Shown here one piece after another: positions 8,572 to 16,583 of a stretch of DNA of 64,000 nt; the stretch's first letter is position 1, and each line of letters begins with the position of its first letter. The position numbers and the translations under genes were made by a program. Origin of the DNA: Hyphomicrobiales bacterium (lineage in GTDB: Bacteria; Pseudomonadota; Alphaproteobacteria; Rhizobiales; Beijerinckiaceae); contig JAIXYZ010000001.1 of assembly GCA_027489955.1 (NCBI GenBank), positions 223,311 through 287,310 on the forward strand, written 5' to 3'. The notes below the pieces were generated by a model. The model ran no database searches. It saw only the letters and a list, made by a program, of their open reading frames with translations, and was not told the origin of the DNA.

Positions 8572-9605
8572 GGCTCACGCGCCGGCGCGTGCTGCTCGGC
8601 CTGGCCGCTCTCGCTGCACCCGTGGCGGCGGCGCCGCTCGCCGTCGGGCGGCCCAAGGGAAGTGAGGACGAGGGAGCCCGCCCTCTCCGGATCGACGCGA
8701 CGCCCGTCCGCGCCTTCGAGCCGCGCGATCCGGCCCGTCGCCGCTTCGGCGCGCTGACCTTCCGATCCGGCCTCGTCCTGTCCTCCCCCGATCGCCGCTT
8801 CGGGGGCTTCTCGGCGCTCGAGCGGCCCGGCGACGGCAGCCGTCTCGTTGCGCTGTCGGACGACGCGACCTGGCTGACCGCCACCCTCGCGTATCGCGAG
8901 GGCCGGCTCACGGGGCTCACCGACGCCCTGCTCGCGCCGGTCCTGTCCGCCACGGGGCGGCCGCTGCGCGACACGCGCGCCTACGATACGGAGGGTCTCA
9001 CGCTGGCCGGGGGCACCGCCTATGTGTCGGTGGAGCGCGTGCACCAGGTCCTCGCCTTCGATTTCGGCCGGGCTGGCACCGCGGCCCGCGCCCGCCCGCT
9101 CGCGCTGCCGCCGGCCCTGCTCCCGGCGCTGCGGCGGCTGCGGTCCAACCGGGGGCTGGAGGCGCTGGCCCACGCGGTGGAAGGGCCGCTCGCGGGATCG
9201 CTGGTGGCCCTGGCCGAGGAGGATCGGGACGATGCCGCCATCATCCCGGGCTTCATCCTCAGCGGCCCGCGGACCGGGCAATTCAAGCTCGCGCGCCGGG
9301 ACGGCTACGCGGCGACGGACGCAGCCTTCCTGCCCGGCGGCGACCTTCTCGTGCTGGAGCGCCTCGCTGTCCTGCCCTTCCGGGTCGGCATGCGCATCCG
9401 CCGCATACCGGCCGCCGCCATCCGGCCGGGAGCGAGCGTGGACGGAGAAGTCCTGATCGAGGCCGATCTCGGCTACGAGATCGACAACATGGAGGGGTTG
9501 AGCGTACACCGCGCCGCGGACGGCCGGACCGTTCTCACGCTCATCTCGGACGACAACTTCGCCTTCTACCAGCGCACGCTGCTGCTGGAATTCGCGCTGG
9601 ACTGA
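8568..9605 (+). CDS. exported phytase-like/esterase-like beta-propeller protein
   Basis: This 345-residue protein begins with [21 protein letters not shown], a twin-arginine-like signal peptide. The remainder is rich in beta strands and has the segments [24 protein letters not shown] and EIDNMEGLS that characterise the esterase-like family related to phytases (PF13449-type). These are periplasmic or secreted propellers, and their true substrates are largely unknown. The ATG overlaps the cobT stop, so it is probably co-expressed with the chelatase genes, although nothing in the sequence links it to cobalamin. Family call fairly firm; activity uncertain. Confidence 0.82.
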   Translation: MRLTRRRVLLGLAALAAPVAAAPLAVGRPKGSEDEGARPLRIDATPVRAFEPRDPARRRFGALTFRSGLVLSSPDRRFGGFSALERPGDGSRLVALSDDATWLTATLAYREGRLTGLTDALLAPVLSATGRPLRDTRAYDTEGLTLAGGTAYVSVERVHQVLAFDFGRAGTAARARPLALPPALLPALRRLRSNRGLEALAHAVEGPLAGSLVALAEEDRDDAAIIPGFILSGPRTGQFKLARRDGYAATDAAFLPGGDLLVLERLAVLPFRVGMRIRRIPAAAIRPGASVDGEVLIEADLGYEIDNMEGLSVHRAADGRTVLTLISDDNFAFYQRTLLLEFALD

Positions 9606-9690
9606 AGGGCGCGCAGTGCTCGGGCCGGTTCGGGTTTCGACGTCGCGCAGGACATCCGCCTGGGTCCGGACAGTTGCCCTCTGATACGTC

Positions 9691-9794
9691 CCGGCCATGG
9701 GTTGGCCGGCGCGTCAGCGACGGGCGGGTGGGCTTGTCACCGAACCTGGAGGGCCCACCCGGCGCTTCGCGCCACCCTCCCCTCGCGGGGAGGG
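9691..9794. repeat. intergenic palindromic repeat unit (REP-like)
   Basis: The gap between the phytase-like gene and the rpmB terminator holds four hairpin-forming palindromes in a row: CCGGCCA/TGGCCGG (9691-9709), GGGTGGGC/GCCCACCC (9726-9760), GGCGC/GCGCC with loop TTC (9761-9773), and CCCTCCCC/GGGGAGGG with loop TCGC (9775-9794). Strings of this type are common dispersed intergenic repeats in GC-rich alphaproteobacteria. I saw no second copy in this window, so the repeat status rests on general knowledge and on its form. Confidence 0.5.
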
Positions 9795-9837
9795 ATCGGC
9801 TGCGGCCGGCCTTGCGCGAGCGTCCAGCCGGGCCAAT

Positions 9838-9864
9838 AAAAAAAGCGGCCCGGAAGGCCGCTTT
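9838..9864 (-). terminator. rho-independent terminator of rpmB
   Basis: A 9-bp perfect stem AAAGCGGCC (9842-9850) / GGCCGCTTT (9856-9864) with a five-base loop is preceded on the plus strand by an A-tract (9838-9844). It therefore ends in a U-tract when transcribed leftward. It lies 30 bases past the rpmB stop and is the clearest intrinsic terminator in the window. Confidence 0.9.
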
Positions 9865-9893
9865 CTCGTGGTCGACAAGTCAGGCTCGCGCGA

Positions 9894-10181
9894 TCAGTTC
9901 GCGGCGGCCTTCTTCTCGATCTCGCGCTTGAGCACGCGGGCGTTCTGCGAAAGGTCGCCGTCGGCGGCCTTGGCGAGGAACGCATCCAGGCCGCCGCGAT
10001 GCTCGACCGAGCGCAGGGCGGAAGCGGCGATGCGCAGGCGCACCGCGCGGCCGAGCGCGTCTGACTGGAGCGTGACGCTGCACAGGTTCGGCAGGAACTT
10101 GCGCTTGGTCTTGCGGTTCGAGTGGCTGACGAGGTGGCCCGACTGGACAGCCTTGCCGGTGAGTTCGCAACGGCGCGCCAT
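9894..10181 (-). CDS. rpmB: 50S ribosomal protein L28
   Basis: This 95-residue basic protein starts [15 protein letters not shown] and continues with [16 protein letters not shown], the diagnostic L28 signature, and ends in a lysine-rich tail. L28 binds 23S rRNA in the large subunit. It is monocistronic, with a strong promoter at 10273-10301 and an intrinsic terminator at 9838-9864. The ATG at 10181 is fixed by family length. It has no CXXC zinc motif. It is divergent from the DUF3108 gene. Confidence 0.97.
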   Translation of the reverse strand: MARRCELTGKAVQSGHLVSHSNRKTKRKFLPNLCSVTLQSDALGRAVRLRIAASALRSVEHRGGLDAFLAKAADGDLSQNARVLKREIEKKAAAN

Positions 10182-10272
10182 GTGCGTCGTCCTTGTTCTG
10201 GCCCGCGAACGACGACGGGCCGGCACGACTTGCCGGGCGCCGACACCGCAGGTGTTCGGATTAGGTCGCGGT

Positions 10273-10301
10273 CCTATAGAGAGGCAGGCCGCCCCCGTCA
10301 A
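10273..10301 (-). promoter_or_regulatory. sigma-70-type promoter of rpmB
   Basis: On the minus strand, TTGACG (10296-10301) and TATAGG (10273-10278) are separated by exactly 17 bases, a near-consensus housekeeping promoter. Transcription would start near 10266, leaving a leader of about 85 bases before the rpmB ATG at 10181. A highly expressed ribosomal protein gene is the expected owner. Confidence 0.8.
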
Positions 10302-10423
10302 GGACGTTGCCGCCGGGACCGCGCGTTCACGACGGCGCGAGCCGCTTCGTCGCGCCACGATATCGGCCGATTCCGAACGCAGCTATAGTGAACGGGCATG
10401 CCCGAATCGGGGAGCGGCTGACG

Positions 10424-11287
10424 ATGATGGCTGGACGGACGGCGAAGCGGACGGGCGTGGCGGCTGCAGCCGCAGGCGCCGTCGTGGCCGCCATGGCACT
10501 GCCCGCGGCCGCCGCGAGCGTGGATGCGCAATATTCGATCTCCCTCATCGGCCTGACGATCGGCACCGCCAACCTGCAGGCCAAGGTGGAATCCAACCGC
10601 TATGACCTTGCCATGCAGGCCAAGCTATCCGGGCTGGTCGGCGCGGTGACGGGCGGCAAGGGCTCGGCGACCGCGACCGGCACGCTTGCGGGCGGGCGGA
10701 TCTCGCCATCGACCTTCGCCGTGACCTCGCAGGCCTCCGACGACAGCCGGACCGTGCGCATGGCCGTGGCCGGCAACGCGGTGCAGGCGGTGGAGATCGT
10801 GCCCCCGCTGGAAGAGCGGCCGGACCGCGTGCCGGTGAAGGACACCCACAAGCGCGGCATCCTGGACCCGATGGGCGCGCTGCTCATGCCGGTGCCGGGC
10901 CGGGCGGGACCGAAGGACCCTGCGGTCTGCAACCGCACGATTCCGGTCTTCGACGGCGCCTCGCGCTTCAATCTGGTGCTCACCTATGCGGGCACGCGCA
11001 GCGTGAAGGCGGCGGGCTATACGGGCGACGTCGCCGTGTGCAAGGCGCGCTACGTGCCGATCGCCGGCCACCGGCCGACGCGGCCGGCGGTGAAGTTCAT
11101 GATGGAGAACCGCGACCTGGAGGCCTGGCTCGCGCCGGTCGGCAATTCCCGCATCTTCATGCCCTACCGCATCTCCATCCGCACCATGATCGGCACGACC
11201 GTGATGGAAGCCACGCGCTTTTCCGTGGACGGCGCCGCCGCGCCGGAGATCGACCCGGCCCCCGAGCCGGCCTCCTTCGGCAATTGA
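10424..11287 (+). CDS. DUF3108 domain-containing exported protein
   Basis: This 287-residue protein has an N-terminal signal-like segment (about 10-30, Ala-rich and ending AAAAS) followed by a beta-rich domain beginning DAQYSISLIGLTIGT, which is the DUF3108 pattern. Family members are periplasmic or outer-membrane-associated proteins of unknown function, sometimes resembling lipoprotein-carrier folds. Tandem ATG codons occur at 10424 and 10427 after a GGGGAGCGG ribosome site. It is found between rpmB and the SUV3-like helicase in other Hyphomicrobiales, a conserved but unexplained neighbourhood. No catalytic residues can be named. Confidence 0.82.
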   Translation: MMAGRTAKRTGVAAAAAGAVVAAMALPAAAASVDAQYSISLIGLTIGTANLQAKVESNRYDLAMQAKLSGLVGAVTGGKGSATATGTLAGGRISPSTFAVTSQASDDSRTVRMAVAGNAVQAVEIVPPLEERPDRVPVKDTHKRGILDPMGALLMPVPGRAGPKDPAVCNRTIPVFDGASRFNLVLTYAGTRSVKAAGYTGDVAVCKARYVPIAGHRPTRPAVKFMMENRDLEAWLAPVGNSRIFMPYRISIRTMIGTTVMEATRFSVDGAAAPEIDPAPEPASFGN

Positions 11288-11359
11288 TCGCGAGCCGCCG
11301 CGCGGGGGCATCCCGCGGGCGTTCCCTGTGCTAAGGCGTGGCTTCCCGCCTCCGGTCCG

Positions 11360-14300
11360 ATGATGCCCCGCCGTTCGCTTCCACCCCAGGTCCGCGCCCG
11401 CGGCGTCACCGCGGTGCTCGGCCCGACCAACACTGGCAAGACCCACCTCGCCATCGAGCGCATGCTCGGCCATGCCAGCGGCATGATCGGGCTGCCGCTG
11501 CGGCTGCTCGCGCGCGAGGTCTACAACCGCGTGGTGGAGCGGGCCGGGGCCGACGCCGTGGCGCTCGTCACGGGCGAGGAGAAGATCAAGCCGCCGGGCG
11601 CGCGCTACTGGATCGCCACCGTGGAGGCGATGCCGCGCGACGTGTCGGTCGACTTCGTCGCCATCGACGAGATCCAGCTCGCCGCGGACATGGACCGGGG
11701 CCATGTCTTCACCGACCGGCTGCTGAACCAGCGCGGCGCCTCCGAGACGCTGGTGATCGGCGCGGCGACGATGAAGCCTCTGGTGGAAGCGCTGCTGCCG
11801 GGCGCCCACATCGTATCCCGCCCGCGCCTGTCCCGGCTGAGCTTCGCCGGCGAGAAGAAAATCACCCGGCTGCCCCGGCGCTCGGCCATCGTCGCCTTCT
11901 CGGCCGACGAGGTCTACGCCATCGCCGAACTCGTCCGCCGCCAGAAGGGCGGCGCCGCGGTCGTGCTGGGCGCGCTGTCGCCGCGGACCCGCAACGCCCA
12001 GGTCGCACTCTACCAGAACGGCGACGTGGACTACCTCATCGCCACCGACGCCATCGGCATGGGGCTGAACCTCGACGTGGAGCACGTCGCCTTCGCCGCC
12101 GACCGCAAGTTCGACGGGCTGAAATACCGCCACCTGACGCCCGGAGAGATGGGCCAGATCGCGGGCCGCGCGGGGCGTTACCTCACCGACGGCACCTTCG
12201 GCACGACCGGGCGCTGCCCGCCCCTGGACGCGGATATCGTGGAGCGGCTGGAGGAACATGCCTTCGAGCCGATCCGCATGCTGCAATGGCGCAATCCGGA
12301 CCTCGACTTCTCCTCTGTGGCGGCGCTTCAGGCGAGCCTGGCGCGAACGCCGGCGGAGCCCGGCCTGACCCGCGCGCCCCTGGCCGACGACGAGCTGTCG
12401 CTGGAGGCGGCGCTCAAGGACGACGACATCCGACATCTTGCCCGCGGCCTGTCGGCGGTGGAGCGGCTGTGGGAGGTCGCCCAGGTGCCGGACTACCGCA
12501 AGGTCGCGCCCGCCGCCCACGCGGACCTGGTGGCCACGCTCTACCGTTTCCTGATGAAGGGCGGGCGCATCCCGGAGGACTGGTTCGCGCGGCAGATCGG
12601 CCATGTGGACCGGATCGATGGCGATATCGACACGCTCTCGGCCCGGATCGCCCAGGTGCGGACATGGACCTTCGTGGCAAATCGCGGGGACTGGCTGGCC
12701 GATCCGGAGCATTGGCAGGGCGTTGCCCGTCAGGTAGAGGACAATCTGTCCGACGCCCTGCACGAAAAGCTGGCCCAGCGCTTCGTGGATCGCCGGACGA
12801 GCGTGTTGATGCGGCGGCTCAGAGAGAACGGAATGCTCGAAGCGGAAATCCAGGCGACCGGCGACGTCCTCGTCGCGGGCCAGCATGTCGGCACGCTTCA
12901 CGGCTTCCAGTTCGCGCCCGATATCCGCGGCGACAGCGCCGAGGACCGGGCCCTGCGCGCCGCCGCCGCCAAGGCCCTGGCCGGCGAGATCGAGAAGCGC
13001 GCCGACCGCCTGGCGGAAGCCGGCGACGACAGCTTCGTCCTGTCCACCGACGGCACCCTGCGCTGGAACGGCGAGGCCATCGGCAAGCTGGTCGCCGGCG
13101 ACAAGACGCTGGCGCCACGCGTGCGCCTCCTGGCCGACGAGCAACTCACCGGTGCCGCTCGCGACAAGGTGGAGAACCGGGCCTCGGCCTGGGTTGCGGC
13201 CCGCATCGGCAAGCTGCTCGGGCCGCTTCTCGTGCTGGAGAACCCGCCGGACCTGACCGGAGTCGCACGCGGCATCGCGTTCCAGATCGCCGAGGCGCTC
13301 GGCGTGCTCGACCGCGCCCGCGTCGCCGACGAGGTCAAGGGGCTCGACCAGACCGCGCGGGCGGCCCTGCGCGCCCATGGCGTGCGCTTCGGCGCCTACC
13401 ACCTCTATCTGCCGGCCCTGTTGAAGCCCGCCCCGCGCGCGCTCGCCTGCCAGCTCCATGCGCTCAAGCATGGCGAGCCCGGCATGAAGGGCCTCGACGA
13501 GCTGCCGAGCCTCGCCGCCTCGGGCCGCACCTCGATCGCGGTGGACGAGGAGATCGACAAGGGCCTGTACCGGGCCGCCGGCTTCCGCGTCTGCGGCAAC
13601 CGCGCGATCCGCGTCGACATCCTGGAGCGTCTGGCGGACCTGATCCGCCCGGCCATCCAGTACCGCCCGGGCACGACGCCTGGCGAGCCGCCGCCCGGCG
13701 CCGCCGACAATGACGGCTTCGTCGTCACCGTGGCGATGACCTCGCTCGCCGGCTGCGCGGGCGAGGACTTCGCCGCCATCCTCAAGAGCCTCGGCTACGT
13801 GCTGGAGCGCCGGCCCGGTCCGGCGATCACCCGCGCCATCGTGCCGCTCGCGCCCGCCGCGCCCCTCGCTGAGGCGAAGGGCGCCGAGCCCGCCGCCGTC
13901 CCCGGTGACGGGGGTGAAGCCGCCGAGGCGCCTGCCGCGACCGGGGCCGAGGCCGCACAGGAGCCGGACGCCGCCATCGATGCGTCCGGGGAGACGCCCG
14001 GCGAGACCGTTTCGTCAGATGCGCCCGCGACGGAGGCATCGACGCCGGCAGCCGGGAGCCCGGCTGACGCGGAAGCTGCGGACATGGGTGCGGCCGAGAC
14101 GTCGCCCGATGACGCGCCGACTGCGGCGCCCGTCGAGGCGCAGGCGGCCGAGGCCGTTGCCGCGGGCGATGCGCCCGCCACGGACGATGCTCCTGCCGAA
14201 GCAACGTCATCGGACTCCGCGCCCGCCGAGCCGGAACTCATCGAGGTCTGGCGGCCCCACCGCCGCAACCATCACGCGTCCGGACGGCCCCAGCATCGGC

Positions 14301-14701
14301 GCGATGACCGGCAGCCCCGGCGCGACGGCGGCCAGCGCCGCCCCGGCCAGGATCGCGCGGGTCAGGATCGCTCAGGTCAGGATCGCCCGGCCCAGGGCGA
14401 GGGCGGCCAGGCCCGCGGCGCCGGCGATCGTCCCCGGCGGCAGGACGGCGGCCCCCAGCGCCAGGGACGTCCCGGCGGCGAGCGGCGGCCCGAGGGCGAG
14501 CGTCCGCGCGACGGACGGCCGGACCGGCAGAGCCGCGGCGCTCCGCGTCCCGACCGGCGCGAGCGGGACGGCCGCGCCGAACGGCCTTTCTTCCAGGACC
14601 AGAAGCCCAAGGCCGATCGCCAGCCCGATCCCAACTCGCCGTTCGCGAAGCTGCTGGCGCTGAAGCAGCAGCTCGAGAACAAGGACGACGGCAAACGGTG
14701 A
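11360..14701 (+). CDS. SUV3-like superfamily 2 RNA helicase with long disordered tail
   Basis: This 1113-residue protein has a helicase core with Walker A GPTNTGKTH (21-29), motif II DEIQ (103-106), motif III-like GAATMK, and motif VI QIAGRAGR (266-273). The closest family is SUV3, the mitochondrial RNA-degradosome helicase. Residues about 830-965 form an acidic Ala/Pro/Glu-rich tract and about 966-1085 a basic Arg/Gly/Gln-rich tract with three GQDR repeats, both probably disordered. A short helix FAKLLALKQQLE lies near the end. The ATG codons are at 11360 and 11363. It is followed after seven bases by an S4 RNA-binding gene, so RNA or ribosome metabolism is likely. Confidence 0.9.
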   Translation: MMPRRSLPPQVRARGVTAVLGPTNTGKTHLAIERMLGHASGMIGLPLRLLAREVYNRVVERAGADAVALVTGEEKIKPPGARYWIATVEAMPRDVSVDFVAIDEIQLAADMDRGHVFTDRLLNQRGASETLVIGAATMKPLVEALLPGAHIVSRPRLSRLSFAGEKKITRLPRRSAIVAFSADEVYAIAELVRRQKGGAAVVLGALSPRTRNAQVALYQNGDVDYLIATDAIGMGLNLDVEHVAFAADRKFDGLKYRHLTPGEMGQIAGRAGRYLTDGTFGTTGRCPPLDADIVERLEEHAFEPIRMLQWRNPDLDFSSVAALQASLARTPAEPGLTRAPLADDELSLEAALKDDDIRHLARGLSAVERLWEVAQVPDYRKVAPAAHADLVATLYRFLMKGGRIPEDWFARQIGHVDRIDGDIDTLSARIAQVRTWTFVANRGDWLADPEHWQGVARQVEDNLSDALHEKLAQRFVDRRTSVLMRRLRENGMLEAEIQATGDVLVAGQHVGTLHGFQFAPDIRGDSAEDRALRAAAAKALAGEIEKRADRLAEAGDDSFVLSTDGTLRWNGEAIGKLVAGDKTLAPRVRLLADEQLTGAARDKVENRASAWVAARIGKLLGPLLVLENPPDLTGVARGIAFQIAEALGVLDRARVADEVKGLDQTARAALRAHGVRFGAYHLYLPALLKPAPRALACQLHALKHGEPGMKGLDELPSLAASGRTSIAVDEEIDKGLYRAAGFRVCGNRAIRVDILERLADLIRPAIQYRPGTTPGEPPPGAADNDGFVVTVAMTSLAGCAGEDFAAILKSLGYVLERRPGPAITRAIVPLAPAAPLAEAKGAEPAAVPGDGGEAAEAPAATGAEAAQEPDAAIDASGETPGETVSSDAPATEASTPAAGSPADAEAADMGAAETSPDDAPTAAPVEAQAAEAVAAGDAPATDDAPAEATSSDSAPAEPELIEVWRPHRRNHHASGRPQHRRDDRQPRRDGGQRRPGQDRAGQDRSGQDRPAQGEGGQARGAGDRPRRQDGGPQRQGRPGGERRPEGERPRDGRPDRQSRGAPRPDRRERDGRAERPFFQDQKPKADRQPDPNSPFAKLLALKQQLENKDDGKR

Positions 14702-14708
14702 GCCTCCG

Positions 14709-15038
14709 GTGAGCCGGAAGGACGCCCGGACGCAGGGCCGCGAGGCGGCCCCCGAGGCGCCTGCCGTCCGCATCCGCCTGGACAAGTGGCTCTGGTTCGC
14801 GCGCTTCGGCCGCACACGCACGCTCGCCGCCACCTATGTGGAGGAGGGGCGCGTTCGCGTCGACGGCCGGCGGACCGTCGATCCCGCCTACCGGGTGAGG
14901 GTGGGCCACGTGCTCACGCTCGCGCTGCCGGGCCAGACGCGGGTCGTCGAGGTTCTCGACACCGGTGAGCGCCGGCAGGGCGCTCCCGCGGCGGCCCTGC
15001 TCTACCGCGACCTCACCGAGCCGTCCGATCCGCCCTGA
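14709..15038 (+). CDS. S4 domain RNA-binding protein (HslR/Hsp15-like)
   Basis: This 109-residue protein is essentially one S4 domain. The segment RIRLDKWLWFARFGRTRTLA (20-39) is the family signature, followed by EEGRVRVDGRR and a VGHVLTLAL strand. Hsp15-type proteins bind stalled 50S subunits carrying nascent chains. The start is GTG at 14709, seven bases after the helicase stop, so both are likely on one message. It lacks a catalytic pseudouridine synthase domain. The exact target RNA is not known. Confidence 0.9.
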   Translation: MSRKDARTQGREAAPEAPAVRIRLDKWLWFARFGRTRTLAATYVEEGRVRVDGRRTVDPAYRVRVGHVLTLALPGQTRVVEVLDTGERRQGAPAAALLYRDLTEPSDPP

Positions 15039-15215
15039 GGGGCGGGGCGCTGCGACGGCGCCGCGCTTGCGCGGGCGGCGGCGTCGGGATAGACGAGCGC
15101 GGTCCGCGCGTCCGGCGCGGGCCAATTCAGACGATCCACCGACGGATCCTGCGAATTGGGGCCGGCCCCGGCTGTGGCCCCAAGCGCGGATCGAGACGTC
15201 CGGAGACGAGCGCGG

Positions 15216-15551
15216 ATGACCTACGTCGTCACTGAAAACTGCATCAAGTGCAAGTACATGGACTGCGTCGAGGTCTGCCCCGTGGATTGTTTCTACGAGG
15301 GCGAGAACATGCTCGTCATCCATCCGGACGAATGCATCGATTGCGGCGTCTGCGAGCCGGAATGCCCGGCCGAGGCCATCAAGCCCGATACCGAGCCGGG
15401 TCTCGAGAGCTGGCTGAAGCTCAACGCCGAATATGCCAAGACCTGGCCCAACATCACCCAGAAGAAGGATGCGCCGGAGGACGCCAAGTCGTTCGACGGC
15501 AAGCCCGGAAAGCTGGAGCTGTTCTCGCCGGAGCCCGGCGAGGGCGACTGA
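15216..15551 (+). CDS. fdxA: 7Fe-type ferredoxin FdxA
   Basis: This 111-residue ferredoxin starts [17 protein letters not shown] and has a second cluster [17 protein letters not shown], giving the cysteines expected for one [3Fe-4S] and one [4Fe-4S] centre. The C-terminal extension of about 50 residues is usual for alphaproteobacterial FdxA. It is a soluble electron carrier, but its partners are not shown here. The ATG at 15216 is fixed by the conserved N-terminus. It lies 177 bases after the S4 gene and ahead of the long carD leader. Confidence 0.95.
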   Translation: MTYVVTENCIKCKYMDCVEVCPVDCFYEGENMLVIHPDECIDCGVCEPECPAEAIKPDTEPGLESWLKLNAEYAKTWPNITQKKDAPEDAKSFDGKPGKLELFSPEPGEGD

Positions 15552-15628
15552 CCGCGAGCGTCCCTGCGATCCCGCCCGCGCCGGCCCGGCATGCGGGCGT
15601 GCCGCCCCCCCGCGCCGCGGGGCTGCCT

Positions 15629-15657
15629 TTGATTCGCTTGGACTTTTGTGATATACA
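15629..15657 (+). promoter_or_regulatory. candidate promoter of the carD leader
   Basis: TTGATT (15629-15634) and TATACA (15652-15657) are 17 bases apart in an AT-richer spot of an otherwise GC-rich gap. A start near 15664 would leave about 245 bases of leader before carD. The predicted start coincides with the 5' edge of a structured segment (15663-15799). Confidence 0.6.
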
Positions 15658-15662
15658 CTTCC

Positions 15663-15890
15663 CCGAGGTCAAGTCCGTCCGGTGCGCGCCGGCATTATCG
15701 ATCCGGCAGCGCTCTCCAACCCACGAGTGCAGGCCGTCGAGAGCGTCGTTCGAGCGCCGGTCCCCGGCGTCTCTTCCGCAGCCGTGGTCTTGACTTCCGT
15801 TTCGCGCCCCTGCCTCCGGCGGGGGCCCCGTTCATGGAGAGAGCCGGGTTTGCCCGGCTCAAATCCCGATCCGCCGCTTAGGCGGACGAC
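15663..15890 (+). ncRNA. candidate structured RNA or 5' leader upstream of carD
   Basis: This stretch of about 230 bases has no convincing reading frame but many complementary segments. GAGGTCAAG (15665-15673) pairs with CTTGACTTC (15789-15797), enclosing three inner helices: 15688-15692 with 15703-15707, 15711-15716 with 15739-15744, and 15755-15760 with 15764-15769. Three further hairpins follow at 15807-15825, 15841-15860 and 15870-15886. It could be a small RNA, a regulated leader of carD, or both. No known RNA family was recognised, and the fold was judged by eye only. Confidence 0.4.
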
Positions 15891-15910
15891 AGGCCAGGAG
15901 TCGAGCAGGA

Positions 15911-16498
15911 ATGTCGAGCCCCAAGAAGACTGTCACGCGTCAAGGCTTCAAGACCGGCGAGGCGATCGTATACCCCGCCCACGGCGTGGGCGAGATCGTC
16001 GCCATCGAGGAGCAGGAGGTCGCGGGCTTCAAGCTCGAACTGTTCGTGATCAGCTTCCTGAAGGACAAGATGACGCTGCGCGTCCCCACCGCGAAGGCGG
16101 CGACGGTCGGCATGCGCAAGCTGTCCGAGCCCGCGCTCGTGGTGAAGGCGCTGCACACGCTGACCGGCCGTGCCCGGGTGAAGCGGACCATGTGGTCCCG
16201 CCGCGCCCAGGAATACGAGGCGAAGATCAATTCCGGCGACCTGATCGCCGTGGCCGAGGTCGTGCGCGACCTGCACCGGTCCGAGGCCCAGCCGGAGCAG
16301 TCCTATTCCGAGCGCCAGCTTTACGAAGCCGCCATCGAGCGGATCGTCAGCGAGATCGCGGCGGTGAACCGCATCACCGAGACCGAGGCGACTAAGCTGG
16401 TCGAGGAGAACCTCGCCAAGGGTCCCAAGCGCGGCCGCGCCGCCGAGGAGACCGAGGCGGAAGCCTCCGAGGACGACGTGCAGGAAGAGGCGGCCTGA
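15911..16498 (+). CDS. carD: CarD/CdnL-type RNA polymerase-binding regulator
   Basis: This 195-residue protein has the CarD N-terminal RNA-polymerase interaction domain (about 13-75, KTGEAIVYPAHGVGEI) and a helical DNA-binding C-terminal domain with the conserved MWSRRAQEY segment. CdnL-type proteins bind the beta subunit and stabilise open complexes at rRNA and other growth promoters. The final 25 residues are acidic. The ATG at 15911 follows an AGGAG site. The gene is probably expressed from 15629-15657 with a long leader, and a 10-bp hairpin follows the stop. It stands near rpoH, as in related genomes. Confidence 0.93.
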   Translation: MSSPKKTVTRQGFKTGEAIVYPAHGVGEIVAIEEQEVAGFKLELFVISFLKDKMTLRVPTAKAATVGMRKLSEPALVVKALHTLTGRARVKRTMWSRRAQEYEAKINSGDLIAVAEVVRDLHRSEAQPEQSYSERQLYEAAIERIVSEIAAVNRITETEATKLVEENLAKGPKRGRAAEETEAEASEDDVQEEAA

Positions 16499-16530
16499 TC
16501 GGCTCTTCTCCCGTCGCAGTTGAAAAGCAC

Positions 16531-16556
16531 GAAGCCCGGCAGCGATGCCGGGCTTC
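16531..16556. terminator. 10-bp hairpin between convergent carD and dienelactone hydrolase genes
   Basis: GAAGCCCGGC (16531-16540) and GCCGGGCTTC (16547-16556) are perfectly complementary around a six-base loop. A T-tract is poor on the plus side and absent on the minus side (AAAAG lies at 16523-16527). Its position 33 bases past the carD stop and 27 bases past the end of the opposing gene suggests a shared, bidirectional terminator. Confidence 0.65.
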
Positions 16557-16583
16557 TCAGCTATTGGGGCCTGGCTGTCGCCG

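Noticed and set aside
15663..15799. 6S RNA identity for the structured segment
   Set aside because: The inner part looks multibranched and lacks the long rod with a single central bubble; the usual neighbours of ssrS are absent.
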